Notes: generated by a model from the sequence alone, not told the origin. Shown: positions 11,549 through 19,737, numbered from the stretch's first letter. The stretch is DNA of 49,731 nucleotides from Desulforudis sp. (GCA_019084485.1 JAHRFU010000036.1:1-49731); one strand, 5' to 3'. A program made the numbers and translations.

Positions 11549-12661
11549 TTAGAAGAATAGACGCCGAATAAGTACGACGACAGCAGCAACAGCCACGATA
11601 ATTACCAAGTTGCGTATAAACCCCATTGTGAAAAAATGTAAAATGTTAAACCGGTTTCCTTGGGAAAGAGTTAGTTGCTTAGTGCTTAGGTAATGCTCAG
11701 ACCGAGTGACTATGGCAGCAATTTGTATCGCACCGGCAAAAGCGAGAGCGTACAGCAAGAAACCAAAGCTTTCAGAAAATCCAACTCCCAGTCCCAATGT
11801 TACCGACATCAATTCTTCTGTCATTGGACCCATCAATACGAATCGTTCTTTTCCATGCATGCGCATTACCCGGTAGTCCGCAGTACCGCACTTTGGGCAT
11901 CTCGCCTGTAATTGAGCGTCATCATTGAAATCAAGGTCGCACTGCTTGCACCACCATTTCGCCATCGCGGGGCCTCCTCGTGCCTCGACTGTTCGCTCTA
12001 CTTCTGCTTGGAGAGGCATACCTTGCTCGAAGTACATGATTAGACTGCCGGCAGTTTCCATGATATTACGCCCCCTCCGGGTAAGGGCATATCGGAGGGC
12101 TTCCGGATAGGCAACTGCAGAAGCGGCCACCCAATGGCCACACGCCCACTGTCCCGCACCTGCAGAAACAAGTTGCTCATACAGTTCCCTCAAATCGTCC
12201 CGAGAAAGTTGGAACTCCTGCATTATCTCCTGAATGGCAGCTTGACGCTCGCAGTAATCCAAAAGCGCGTCTAGTGCTTTTGAACGCCGATCTCCATCCC
12301 GTAAAAAATCATTAGCAGATTTATATAGATCAATTGGGTGCCCGAGTTCATGGGATATACATCTGAGGGTCTTGGGTGGCAGACCGATATGACCACCGCT
12401 TTTGCCACCGGTTGACAGTGAGAGCAATCTGGATGCGACGCGTGCGGCTAAGGAGTGGGTGACAAAAGCAGATATGAATGATACAGCTATGGCCAGAAGT
12501 CCAAACTTCCACCCCGCGACGAAAAACGAGGTGATGATGAGGCCCAACAACAAGATACCGAATACGGCGTCGAGCTGTTCTTTTTTCGCTCCTCGGAGAA
12601 ACCCGTTCAACATTGTTAGGAACGCAACAAAAACCAAGGCGACATATATGGCATAGATCAT
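11549..12661 (-). CDS. Unrecognised membrane protein with HELGH motif and zinc ribbon
   Basis: I do not recognise this 370-residue protein. Visible parts in order: three N-terminal hydrophobic segments (MIYAIYVALVFVAFL..., DAVFGILLLGLIITSFFVAGW, FGLLAIAVSFISAFV); a cytoplasmic-looking helical region starting CISHELGHPIDLY; a four-cysteine zinc ribbon (WWCKQCDLDF...ARCPKCGTADY); a third hydrophobic block (LGLGVGFSESFGFLLYALAFAGAIQIAAIV); and a C-terminal segment NLVIIVAVAAVVVLIRRLFF. HELGH fits the HExxH metalloprotease pattern, but no downstream third ligand is obvious. I start at ATG 12661 after GGGTGAG; an upstream ATG at 12739 lacks a convincing site. It stands alone between two runs of decayed genes. 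Confidence 0.65.
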   Translation of the reverse strand: MIYAIYVALVFVAFLTMLNGFLRGAKKEQLDAVFGILLLGLIITSFFVAGWKFGLLAIAVSFISAFVTHSLAARVASRLLSLSTGGKSGGHIGLPPKTLRCISHELGHPIDLYKSANDFLRDGDRRSKALDALLDYCERQAAIQEIMQEFQLSRDDLRELYEQLVSAGAGQWACGHWVAASAVAYPEALRYALTRRGRNIMETAGSLIMYFEQGMPLQAEVERTVEARGGPAMAKWWCKQCDLDFNDDAQLQARCPKCGTADYRVMRMHGKERFVLMGPMTEELMSVTLGLGVGFSESFGFLLYALAFAGAIQIAAIVTRSEHYLSTKQLTLSQGNRFNILHFFTMGFIRNLVIIVAVAAVVVLIRRLFF

Positions 12662-12830
12662 CTCTCTCACCCTTTTGGCCAACTGGTAATCCGAATGGTT
12701 TCGCAACGATGAATAAGATAGACAGTGCTTTTCCCGCATTATTCAACAAAAAGAGAAAATTTCCTTCACGCAAATATCGACACTAGTAGCCCTAGCAGAG
12801 GTGAGGTCGGGGGAGTTGGCACCAGAAGTA

Positions 12831-12858
12831 ACCCCGGACCGCCGGGGTTTTTCTTTTT
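12831..12858 (+). terminator. Rho-independent terminator
   Basis: ACCCCGG-ACCG-CCGGGGT forms a 7-bp stem with a tetraloop, followed by TTTTTCTTTTT on the + strand. No intact + strand gene lies just upstream, so it is probably left from lost cargo. A similar T-tract (TTTTTCTTTTT after a C/G-rich hairpin) occurs near 15,985-16,000. Confidence 0.75.
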
Positions 12859-13317
12859 GAAACCCCCGCCATATCCCCCGCAGGAGCGGCGCAAAATCGG
12901 CCGGGGAATACTTCCCCCTGTCCGAAGCGGTAAACTCCCCGGAGAGCGGCGATGACGGGGCAGAACCGGCGCTTCCGGCCGCCAGCAGCGAGGTAGTCTC
13001 CCGGAAAGCGTTTTGGAGAAATTTTCGGAACGTGGGTCCCTCTATAACGGCGACCACCCCCCGGCCAGTGACGCATACCCCCTCTACCCCGGCCGGTGCC
13101 GGACCAACCAGCCGGGCCGGTGGCCGGTGCTCCCGAAAGCAACACAATGGATACCTGGGCCGGGATCAAGCTGTCACCGTCCGGCCGGTGCTCCCCTGCT
13201 CCCCGACCGGTGAGGTGGCCGGGCCAGGGATGCTTGCCGACAGCGGACTTGGCCGGAAACGAGAATGGGAATTCGTTTCCGGGTGTGATATCCTGAAGAT
13301 TGAAAGGGTGAATACGC
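12859..13317. other. GC-rich stretch without a supportable gene
   Basis: This stretch is strongly GC-rich with many CCGGCC/GGCCGG words. Long frames are open on both strands, but none has a ribosome-binding site, a recognisable motif or a protein-like composition. The + frame stays open to 13499 and overlaps the small gene at 13318 in another frame. I see no RNA gene. Confidence 0.5.
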
Positions 13318-13491
13318 ATGGCGAGTCGTACCAATCTACGCTTTTCGAAAGTGCGGCCCCTGGTCGTGAGGTGGCTTGCAAACCTGCCGTCGAAAGAAGA
13401 GCAAGAGAGGTTGAAGCAGAGCCCGACCGGCCCGAACCGCGAAGGGCAGCGGCCCTTAAAACCGCCGACGCCGTTGAGGCCGCGCCGATAG
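13318..13491 (+). CDS. Small basic protein, unknown
   Basis: A 57-residue ORF starts ATG after GAAAGGGTG and reads MASRTNLRFSKVRPLVVRWLANLPSKEEQ followed by a basic, proline-rich tail ending RPRR. Nothing in it is recognised. It is followed 13 bases later by a second small ORF with a strong ribosome-binding site, so the two may form a pair carried by the island. A competing + frame overlaps it, hence modest confidence. Confidence 0.4.
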   Translation: MASRTNLRFSKVRPLVVRWLANLPSKEEQERLKQSPTGPNREGQRPLKPPTPLRPRR

Positions 13492-13504
13492 GAGGCTGAA
13501 CAAC

Positions 13505-13714
13505 GTGACCCAACGTTCAAAAGGGAAGCGGTCAAAACCGCGCAGGCCGCCGTCGCAGAGACGTTTTCCAAGCATCCTTTATCCAGTGCAGGAGGAGAGT
13601 TTCGGGTTCGATCCGGAATCCGAACCATCGCGGTGGGAATACAACGTGACCCCATCAAAGACGGTGAAACACCTCTCACTGATCACCAGGCCGAAGCCGC
13701 CGGCCAACAGTTGA
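13505..13714 (+). CDS. Small basic protein, unknown
   Basis: A 69-residue ORF starts at GTG 13505, eight bases after AGGAGG. The N-terminus is very basic (TQRSKGKRSKPRRPPSQRR), followed by a more acidic middle (EESFGFDPESEPSRWEYN) and a short C-terminal part. No family is recognised. It lies directly before the 3' end of the group II intron, on the opposite strand. Confidence 0.4.
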   Translation: MTQRSKGKRSKPRRPPSQRRFPSILYPVQEESFGFDPESEPSRWEYNVTPSKTVKHLSLITRPKPPANS

Positions 13715-13793
13715 TTGTCCACATAAACGCAAGCCGGGGAGCGCATTACCCGGCACCTATTCCCGTTTTTCAGCAATGACCCCTGCCATCTTA

Positions 13794-15905
13794 AATCGAG
13801 TAGAGTGACGCCACAGTGATCTGCTGTGGCGTCAGCCCTCTCACAGAACCGTACGTACGGGCCTCGTATACGGCTCCTGGTAAACCTCAGTTACTGTAGT
13901 AGTAACGCAAAATGCCGACATCGTACGAAGCAAGGTCAATTAGCCCCAGCTCGGCAAACCAACTGTTCGGTAAGGCCATGTTAACCAACGGGCTGGCAGA
14001 GTTCCGCCATCGCGTTACCGAGATCTTGGAGTACTCTCCCTTGTAGCCGCGCCTTCGCAGGGTCTTGTGCAGTGGTTTGTAGCTCTTCCATTCCTTCATC
14101 TGCTTCATCCGCAATCGCCGCCGTATCCACTCCATTAGCTGTACGAACAGTCCTTTGCAGTTTGCTACCCTGAAGTAGTTGGCCCACCCCCGCAAGACCG
14201 GGTTCAGATGCTTAACCATTTCCTCGATGTTCATTCCGTGGTTCCTTGGCGTTAGTTGTCTGATCTTATCCTTAAAGGCTTTGATCTTCTTCGGATGAAT
14301 GGACAGCGCCTTGGGACGGATGATGAAACCGAGGTAGGCTACCCCTTGGTAGACACTGGTTAGGTGCGTCTTTTCTTTGTTGACTACCAGCCTTAACTCG
14401 CCTTCGAGGATGTCGGTGGCAATTTGCTGGTATTTACGTGCTTCCCGGTAGGTTCGGGCGAAGATGAGGATGTCATCCGCGTAGCGGACGATGCGGATGC
14501 CCTTTTCTTTCATCGCCTGGTCAAAATAATCCAGATAGATGTTGGTGAGCAGGGGGGAGATCACTCCTCCCTGCGGACTGCCAATGTCCGTTTCTTGCCA
14601 GGCTCCGTCCTTCATAACGCCAGCTTCCAAGAACATTTTGATGAGTTTTAGGATGCTGCCGTCACTTACCTTACGGTTGAGTGACTCCAGGATAAGTTCA
14701 TGGTCAAGCCGGTCAAAGCATTTGGAGAGATCCATGTCCACTACGTATTTAAGACCGTACTGGTTCATAAACCGCTCGGCCTTGGCTACGGCCTGATGAC
14801 AGGATCGCCCTGGTCGGTAGCCGTAACTGGACGGATGAAAGTCCGGGTCAAAGATGGGCTGTAGGATGTTGAGCAGAGCTTGCTGGGCTACCCGGTCATT
14901 TACGGTGGGGATTCCTAACGGGCGCTTACTGCCGTCCGGTTTTGGTATCTCCACGCGTAGTACGGGCTGTGGTTGGTACGTGCCGGTTTTCAGTTCGTGA
15001 TGAAGTTTGGTGAGGCGCTCTCTTTGGTTTTGGCCGTAGGCTTCCACGGTCTCTCCGTCTATTCCGGGAGCTCCTTTGTTGGCTCTAACGGCGCGTTCAG
15101 CCTTGCCCAGGTTATCTGGACGGTAGACCTTGTCAATGAGGCTGTACCATTTCTTCATCTCTTCACCTGATTTCGCTATGCTTCCTTGGTTCCGTCCCGA
15201 CTGGGGGCGGTGTCTTCCTACGGTTTCACCGGCGTCTCTAGCTCGAAGGCAATCTTACCGGTTCTGGTCCGTAGTACTCCGCTCTGGAGCGGACGCTTGG
15301 GTCAGTAAGTTCGTCACTCCCGGCCCAGGCGTTCCCCTTGGCGTTTCAGCCTCGGTTGTCTTCTCGGTTCCTGTCGTTTGGTTCTTTTGGTTGCATACTT
15401 TGGTTCACCTGCCCCCCTTCGCAGGCACAGAGGCTTTTGGCGCTCCATGCCTCACTGCAACTCAGTGCAGTGTCCCCTCAGTTTTATCCTCCGGTCTGTT
15501 ACCAGCCTTCACGGGCTGAGGGTTCATCACTACTATGGGTTTGTCTGCACCCCGCACCACTTCGGCTCTCCCTTGCGTCTCCACTTGTTTGAGCCTACCT
15601 GTCTTCAGGATGATACGGGGCTTCCCCGGGTAAGTCTGTCTGCCTGGACTTGAACACATCCGTCTTAACTTCTCAGGTTGTCCAGCCTGTAGTCGCAGAC
15701 TACTTTCGGGCTTTCCCACTCCTTGCAAGGTTACCCACCTGATAAGCCAACCTCGGTTCGCTTGCGCTATGTTCCAAGTTCCCCCTTCAGCTTCCTTCAG
15801 ACCCCACCGTTGCCGGTGACGCCCTTGCTTACGGGTTGTCTTCCCGCTGGTTAGGTGACAGGGTTTCTTTCAATACCCTGGGGGGCATAAACCCATCGGC
15901 GCAAC
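13794..15905 (-). mobile_element. Group II intron with encoded reverse transcriptase
   Basis: Read on the minus strand, the element has a structured 5' region of about 750 nt, an intron-encoded protein (15158-13887), and 3' domains. Domain V is the hairpin GAGCCGTATACGAG/GCCC/GTACGTACGGTTC around 13,838-13,868. Domain VI is the next helix, with an 11-bp perfect stem (TGACGCCACAG/CTGTGGCGTCA) closed by GAGAG/CTCTACTC containing a candidate branch-point A. The 3' end is placed near 13,794. The 5' end is approximate (near 15,905, at TTGCGCCGATGGG) because I do not see a canonical GTGYG. A strong hairpin lies about 20 nt upstream of the 5' end, as expected for introns that insert behind terminators. 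Ends need experimental or covariance support. Confidence 0.8.
13887..15158 (-). CDS. ltrA: Group II intron reverse transcriptase/maturase
   Basis: A 423-residue intron-encoded protein. Reverse transcriptase blocks are visible in order: GAPGIDGETVEAY (RT0/1), PKPDGSKRPLGIPTVNDRVAQQAL, SYGYRPGRSCHQA, VVDMDLSKCFDRLDH, GSPQGGVISPLLTNIYLD, and the catalytic RYADDILIF. A maturase (X) domain follows with LNPVLRGWANYFRVAN and WIRRRLRMKQMKEWKSY. There is no C-terminal HNH endonuclease, which fits the smaller intron classes such as class C. It reverse-transcribes the spliced intron and aids splicing. It lies wholly inside the intron, between the 5' ribozyme region and domain V. Confidence 0.95.
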   Translation of the reverse strand: MKKWYSLIDKVYRPDNLGKAERAVRANKGAPGIDGETVEAYGQNQRERLTKLHHELKTGTYQPQPVLRVEIPKPDGSKRPLGIPTVNDRVAQQALLNILQPIFDPDFHPSSYGYRPGRSCHQAVAKAERFMNQYGLKYVVDMDLSKCFDRLDHELILESLNRKVSDGSILKLIKMFLEAGVMKDGAWQETDIGSPQGGVISPLLTNIYLDYFDQAMKEKGIRIVRYADDILIFARTYREARKYQQIATDILEGELRLVVNKEKTHLTSVYQGVAYLGFIIRPKALSIHPKKIKAFKDKIRQLTPRNHGMNIEEMVKHLNPVLRGWANYFRVANCKGLFVQLMEWIRRRLRMKQMKEWKSYKPLHKTLRRRGYKGEYSKISVTRWRNSASPLVNMALPNSWFAELGLIDLASYDVGILRYYYSN

Positions 15906-15924
15906 AGACATGCCGGGCATACAA

Positions 15925-15960
15925 GAAGCTACCGGGCCGACAAAGCGGCCCGGTAGCTTC
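15925..15960 (-). terminator. Strong hairpin next to the intron 5' end
   Basis: Fifteen perfectly paired bases (GAAGCTACCGGGCCG with its complement) close a 6-nt loop. On the minus strand it is followed by TTGTATG rather than a clean T-run, so terminator strength is uncertain. It lies downstream of tRNA-Val and just upstream of the group II intron, the usual landing context for terminator-targeting introns. Confidence 0.6.
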
Positions 15961-16075
15961 CCGCAGATCCCCAGGCAATCCCCAGGGATTTTTCTTTTTC
16001 AGACCCGTAAGCAGTAATTAAGCAGTAAAACCGGTTTTAGTAATAACACCCGATCCCGTGAAGCCTTGGTATATA

Positions 16076-16150
16076 TGGTGGGCGGGAGAGGAATTGAACC
16101 TCCGACCTTCTGCGTGTCAAGCAGACGTTCTCCCACTGAACTACCCGCCC
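16076..16150 (-). tRNA. tRNA-Val (GAC)
   Basis: The cloverleaf is complete on the minus strand: acceptor stem GGGCGGG/CCCGCCC, a D arm with AGTTCAGTGGGAGAAC, anticodon stem TCTGC/GCAGA with loop TTGACAC (anticodon GAC), T arm GGAGGTTCAATTCCTC, discriminator A and an encoded CCA. It reads Val GUC codons. It marks the boundary between the accessory region and conserved chromosome. Confidence 0.97.
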
Positions 16151-16212
16151 AGCGCATTTTTCATTATGAAGGATTGGTCGTAATTTGTCAAGCGGATCAG
16201 GGAAACAGTGGA

Positions 16213-17319
16213 TCAGGGAACCAGATGACGATACCACGGCTTGTGGGCTACGGCTGTGGCGGCCACCAGTAGGGTTGAGCCTAAACGCACATTGTCTATG
16301 ATGAAGTCCATCCTGCCTACTACTTGGCCTTGTTCCACAGGTGACTCTACGGATCGATCCAGCCAGATCCTGGTGCGCAGGTTTTGCTCCTGCCCCTCGG
16401 GGATGTGGAGTTCTACAGTCTCCTGGACTACTGCTGCTACGTCCGGTTCCCAGCCACCCGTAACCTGAACTTGACCGAGTTCCTGGTTCAGTGTGGCCGC
16501 GGTTACAGCAGGTATCTCCTCAAAACCATAGGTCAGTAGCTTCTTGGCATCCTGGTAGCGGGCATCGCTGTGCAGGATCACGGCGACCAGCTGCCGCCCG
16601 TCACGCGTCGCCGAAGCGATCAGGCAGTGTCCGGCAGCGGAGGTGGTTCCGGTCTTTACGCCGTCGATGCCGACGTAGTTGCCGCGCAAGAGCCGGTTGG
16701 TGTTGTTGATGGTTACCTCCCGGTCGGAGTTGTGCCACCGGATAGTAGCTTTCCTGGTGCTTACGATTTCGGCTAAGGTTGGGTTTTTTAGTGCGTAACG
16801 GGCGATTAGAGCGAGGTCATAGGCGGTAGTCTTATGATTGGGTGCCGTGAAGCCGTGGGTGTTTTCGAAACGGGTATCCTTTGCTCCCAAGAGCTTCGCC
16901 TTAATGTTCATCCACTGCACGAAGCGTTCGTAGTTTCCGCCGCCGACGTGCTCAGCGATGGCGATGGTGGTGTCGTTCGCGGACATTATTAGAGCGGCCC
17001 GGAGCAGGTTCTCCAGGGTAATCTGCTCGTCCTTATGGATGTCAATGATACTGCCCCGGGCGAAATAGGCGGCTCGCTTGCTGATGGTGACCACATCATC
17101 CAGGTTTCCCGCTTCCAGGGCCACAATGGCTGTCATGATTTTGGTTAGACTGGCTGGATCCTTGTGGTCTGTTTCCTTCCTAGCGTAGAGCACCTGACCG
17201 GTTTCCACATCCATCAGAACAGCGGCATCAGCGGTGACACGTGGGGACGCGGCGTAGGCATAAGTGGGGAAAAGCAAGCCGGCAACAATAAACAGGATGA
17301 TAATTCTGAGGTGCTTCAT
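16213..17319 (-). CDS. dacF: D-alanyl-D-alanine carboxypeptidase (PBP5/DacF family)
   Basis: A 368-residue penicillin-binding protein of peptidase family S11, which removes the terminal D-Ala from peptidoglycan stem peptides outside the membrane. It has a signal peptide (MKHLRIIILFIVAGLLFPTYAYA), the serine motif SLTK in DPASLTKIMTA, SxN as SAND, and KTG in DGVKTGTT. A C-terminal PBP5-like beta domain follows, with a final hydrophobic stretch (LGSTLLVAATAVA) that could anchor it. I start at ATG 17319, preceded by GGGAGGGAGAG. It diverges from a spore-type deacetylase gene and lies near cwlD, so a role in cortex or forespore wall is likely; the dacF versus dacA/dacB name is a best guess. Confidence 0.88.
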   Translation of the reverse strand: MKHLRIIILFIVAGLLFPTYAYAASPRVTADAAVLMDVETGQVLYARKETDHKDPASLTKIMTAIVALEAGNLDDVVTISKRAAYFARGSIIDIHKDEQITLENLLRAALIMSANDTTIAIAEHVGGGNYERFVQWMNIKAKLLGAKDTRFENTHGFTAPNHKTTAYDLALIARYALKNPTLAEIVSTRKATIRWHNSDREVTINNTNRLLRGNYVGIDGVKTGTTSAAGHCLIASATRDGRQLVAVILHSDARYQDAKKLLTYGFEEIPAVTAATLNQELGQVQVTGGWEPDVAAVVQETVELHIPEGQEQNLRTRIWLDRSVESPVEQGQVVGRMDFIIDNVRLGSTLLVAATAVAHKPWYRHLVP

Positions 17320-17398
17320 TCTTTCTCTCTCCCTCCCGTAGTATTGTCCCGGAGGCGAGAGTGATTTATCCGGACCCGGAATTTTTCCTGAGAGCCTG

Positions 17399-17428
17399 GA
17401 CATATTCCCAGCCCGGCCACATATTAAT
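17399..17428 (+). promoter_or_regulatory. Candidate sporulation sigma (sigma-E-like) promoter for pdaB
   Basis: GACATATT, a 13-base spacer, then CATATTAAT, ending about 31 bases before the chosen pdaB start. This resembles sigma-E type promoters (ATCATATT and CATACAAT) and would place the deacetylase under sporulation control. The match is visual only. Confidence 0.45.
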
Positions 17429-17459
17429 TAGAAGAAATTTACCAGAAAGTGGTGGGGTT

Positions 17460-18209
17460 ATGCGCATCTATTATTTGGATCTGTACCGTCTGCGCAGGGG
17501 TGCGGTGTTGTTGGCAATGCTGATCCTGACAATGTTCATCCTGTCGGTGATGTTCAGCCGCGAACAGATTCCTACGGCTGCGGGGGCTCATTCGGATATC
17601 GTGTACCAGGTAAAGACGGATGATCAAGTCGTAGCCTTGACGTTTGATATCAGTTGGGGAGAGCAGGTTCCGGTGGCGGTGGCGGACATTCTCAAGGAGG
17701 AGGGCGTGCAGTCGACCTTCTTCCTCTCCGGACCCTGGGTGGTTAAATACTCCGATATGGGTAAGCGTCTGGCTACCGACGGACACGAGATTGCCTGCCA
17801 CGGCTGGCGGCACAAGAACTACTCCGAGTTTACGGACGAAGTGATCAAAGAGGAAATCAGCAAGACCCACACCGCGCTTAAAGAGGTCACCGGACAGACC
17901 CCGAAGCTGATCCGTACTCCGAACGGGGACTGGAATGAACGGGTTGTAAAGATCATCGCCGGCACCGGTTACCGCACCATTCAGTGGAGCGTGGACTCTC
18001 TCGACTGGCAGGATCCGGGCGTGGACGCGATCGTCAATCGGGTCCTGGAGCGGGTGCACCCCGGCGCCATCATCCTGATGCACGCCAGTGACAGCGCCGA
18101 ACAGACTCCGGAAGCACTTCCCCGGGTACTGGAAGGCCTCAAGGAAAAGGGCTACAAGCTGGTAACGGTTTCCGAGCTATTGGAACACGGCCGGGGTGTA
18201 GCCGAATAA
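17460..18209 (+). CDS. pdaB: Sporulation polysaccharide deacetylase, PdaB family
   Basis: A 249-residue membrane-anchored deacetylase-fold protein (NodB family, CE4). The N-terminal transmembrane anchor is GAVLLAMLILTMFILSVMF. The catalytic domain begins VVALTFDISWG, the PdaB form of motif 1 (DISWG instead of DDGP), then STFFLSGPW, HEIACHGWRHKNYSE (metal-binding H-x3-H), IRTPNGDWN and ILMHAS. PdaB acts late in sporulation and is needed to keep spores stable; its exact substrate is unsettled. Start at ATG 17460 after GGTGGGG; the frame is open further upstream but without a better site. A bidirectional-looking terminator follows. Confidence 0.88.
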   Translation: MRIYYLDLYRLRRGAVLLAMLILTMFILSVMFSREQIPTAAGAHSDIVYQVKTDDQVVALTFDISWGEQVPVAVADILKEEGVQSTFFLSGPWVVKYSDMGKRLATDGHEIACHGWRHKNYSEFTDEVIKEEISKTHTALKEVTGQTPKLIRTPNGDWNERVVKIIAGTGYRTIQWSVDSLDWQDPGVDAIVNRVLERVHPGAIILMHASDSAEQTPEALPRVLEGLKEKGYKLVTVSELLEHGRGVAE

Positions 18210-18236
18210 GAACGGCGAAATACGCGCCAAAACTGC

Positions 18237-18280
18237 AGACAGACCTTTCATCCCACAGGAGAAAGGTCTGTCTTTACCTT
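18237..18280 (+). terminator. Terminator after pdaB
   Basis: AGACAGACCTTTC pairs perfectly with GAAAGGTCTGTCT (18237-18249 / 18261-18273) around an 11-nt loop, followed by TTTACCTT. It sits between convergent pdaB and the minus-strand lipoprotein gene and may serve both. Confidence 0.85.
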
Positions 18281-18313
18281 GCCTGGCTTTGTGATCGGGC
18301 AACGAGACCGGTA

Positions 18314-18808
18314 TTAGCGTGTGGTCGGCGTCATCCTCTGGTTGAGTTCCCGCAGTTCATCGGTGAAGGCGTCAACCGGTCTTCCCTGAGCGACACCCTG
18401 GGAGATTTCCTCCAGCCTGGTAATCAGATTGGGGTCGGTGGTAACGAGCACCCGGGCAATACGGTTGTCAGCATTCTTAATCCTGGTCGCGACGGTGCGT
18501 TTGATTTGCTCGGTCTGCCGATCTTCTGTCCCGCGCTCCACGTTAATTCCGACATAAGCGGTGCTTCCGGCCAGAACTACGGTGGCACTCTCCACACCTT
18601 CCACCTTCTCGGCCTCACGAACCATCTTCTGCGCCAGCCCGGTTGCTTCACGTGGGTCGGTCGGCAAAGCCTGACGGGCTCCCGGCGGTGTACCCGGAGT
18701 CTGCTCGGGCGGGGCCGGACGGCGTGCGGCACTGCAGCCGGCGAGAGTCGTGAATACAAAAACGGCCAGAATAGCGCCCACCCAGTAGATCTTGCGGTTG
18801 CGTTTCAT
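18314..18808 (-). CDS. YhcN/YlaJ-family sporulation lipoprotein
   Basis: A 164-residue lipoprotein with signal sequence and lipobox (FVFTTLAGC), a proline-rich linker (RRPAPPEQTPGTPPGA), then the YhcN/YlaJ domain: ATGLAQKMVREAEKVEGVESATVVLAGSTAYVGINV, KRTVATRIKNADNRIARVLVTTDPNLITRLEEI. Family members are spore-membrane lipoproteins that influence germination or outgrowth. I start at MKRNRK (ATG 18808), which follows GGGGGGAG; the longer in-frame start overlaps that site. It lies downstream of cwlD on the same strand, separated by a short hairpin. Confidence 0.85.
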   Translation of the reverse strand: MKRNRKIYWVGAILAVFVFTTLAGCSAARRPAPPEQTPGTPPGARQALPTDPREATGLAQKMVREAEKVEGVESATVVLAGSTAYVGINVERGTEDRQTEQIKRTVATRIKNADNRIARVLVTTDPNLITRLEEISQGVAQGRPVDAFTDELRELNQRMTPTTR

Positions 18809-18855
18809 TAGTTGTCTCCCCCCTTTGTTCATTTCTGGCTCTATTATTTGCTGTA

Positions 18856-18880
18856 ATTACCGCTATCTACCCGCGGTAAT
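18856..18880 (-). other. Hairpin between cwlD and the lipoprotein gene
   Basis: ATTACCGC and GCGGTAAT form an 8-bp perfect stem with a 9-nt loop, one base past the cwlD stop codon. There is no T-run after it, so it may stabilise or process the transcript rather than end it. Confidence 0.5.
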
Positions 18881-18881
18881 A

Positions 18882-19613
18882 CTAGGAAACCGGATGGGTA
18901 GCGGCTGACGGTAGATCGTCAGGTACGCCCGCCCGCCGATTCTCCACCGTCTTGAAATAACGGTTCACCGCCTCGGCAAAGGCGGCGGCCAGTTGTTCCT
19001 GATAGGTCGGTTCCAGAAGTAGCTTCCCCTCCCGGTCATTGGTGATGTAACCCATCTCTACCAATACTGCGGGCATCGTCGTGTTGCGCAAGACATAGTA
19101 ATTGGACGATTTCAACTTACACTCCACTGGTTCGGGCAAGCCCGAGAGCACCTCCTGGAATTGTTCCGCCAGTTCCCGGCCCTCCTGCGAAAGGCGATGG
19201 TAATAGATCTCGGCACCTGTACAGGTGCGATCGTGGAAGCTGTTGGCATGGATGCTGACAAAGATTTCCGCGTCGTTCCGGTTGGCCAGTTCGATTCTTT
19301 CGTCCAGACTGATCTGCCGTTTAACTAAGGCGCCACCCGGTGCGTGACAGAAGGCATCGTCCTGTTCCCTGGTCAACAGGACCCGGTATCCCTTCCCCTC
19401 CAAATTCTTCTGAACCCTCCGCGCTACCTCGAGGTTCAGGGTTTTTTCCAGAATCCCGTTAACCTCATCTACGGCACCGGGATCATTTCCTCCGTGTCCG
19501 GGATCGAGCACTACGATCGGTTCCGCCATAGCCTGAACAGCCCCCGGACAGAGCATCAAAACGATTCCCAGGATTACGCTAAAAACGGTGCATTGGATCG
19601 CCTTTGGTATCAA
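18882..19613 (-). CDS. cwlD: N-acetylmuramoyl-L-alanine amidase CwlD
   Basis: An Amidase_3 protein of about 243 residues that cleaves the amide between muramic acid and its stem peptide. In spores CwlD works with PdaA to make muramic-delta-lactam in the cortex. A signal peptide precedes VVLDPGHGGNDPGA (first zinc histidine), a glutamate in the region ILEKTLNLEVA, VSIHANSFHD (second histidine) and the catalytic end VLVEMGYITNDREG. An in-frame ATG exists at 19631, but GGAGGT lies inside that extension, nine bases before TTG 19613, so I choose TTG. Confidence 0.92.
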   Translation of the reverse strand: MIPKAIQCTVFSVILGIVLMLCPGAVQAMAEPIVVLDPGHGGNDPGAVDEVNGILEKTLNLEVARRVQKNLEGKGYRVLLTREQDDAFCHAPGGALVKRQISLDERIELANRNDAEIFVSIHANSFHDRTCTGAEIYYHRLSQEGRELAEQFQEVLSGLPEPVECKLKSSNYYVLRNTTMPAVLVEMGYITNDREGKLLLEPTYQEQLAAAFAEAVNRYFKTVENRRAGVPDDLPSAATHPVS

Positions 19614-19707
19614 GAACTGGACTACCTCCATTACTTAAGAGTTCATCCTGTAGTCTAAAACCGCTGCCGTTTGTTTAGACTGGCAAAACATGTATTATTG
19701 AAAACAC

Positions 19708-19737
19708 AAAAACCCCCGCACTTCTAACGAGGGTTTC
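19708..19737 (-). terminator. Terminator after the GGDEF/EAL gene
   Basis: On the minus strand AAACCCTCG, an unpaired loop and CGGGGGTTT are followed by TTGTGTTTTC. It lies about 30 bases past the GGDEF/EAL stop and before cwlD. Confidence 0.7.

Noticed and set aside
12792-13679. 295-codon minus-strand open frame
   Set aside because: Lies in very GC-rich DNA where stops are rare; no start site with ribosome-binding sequence, no recognisable motif, and low-complexity Arg/Gly/Pro translation.
16190-16222. Short tandem repeat at the dacF stop (GGATCAGGGAA twice)
   Set aside because: Too short and imperfect to suggest an element; it does not change the reading frame of dacF.
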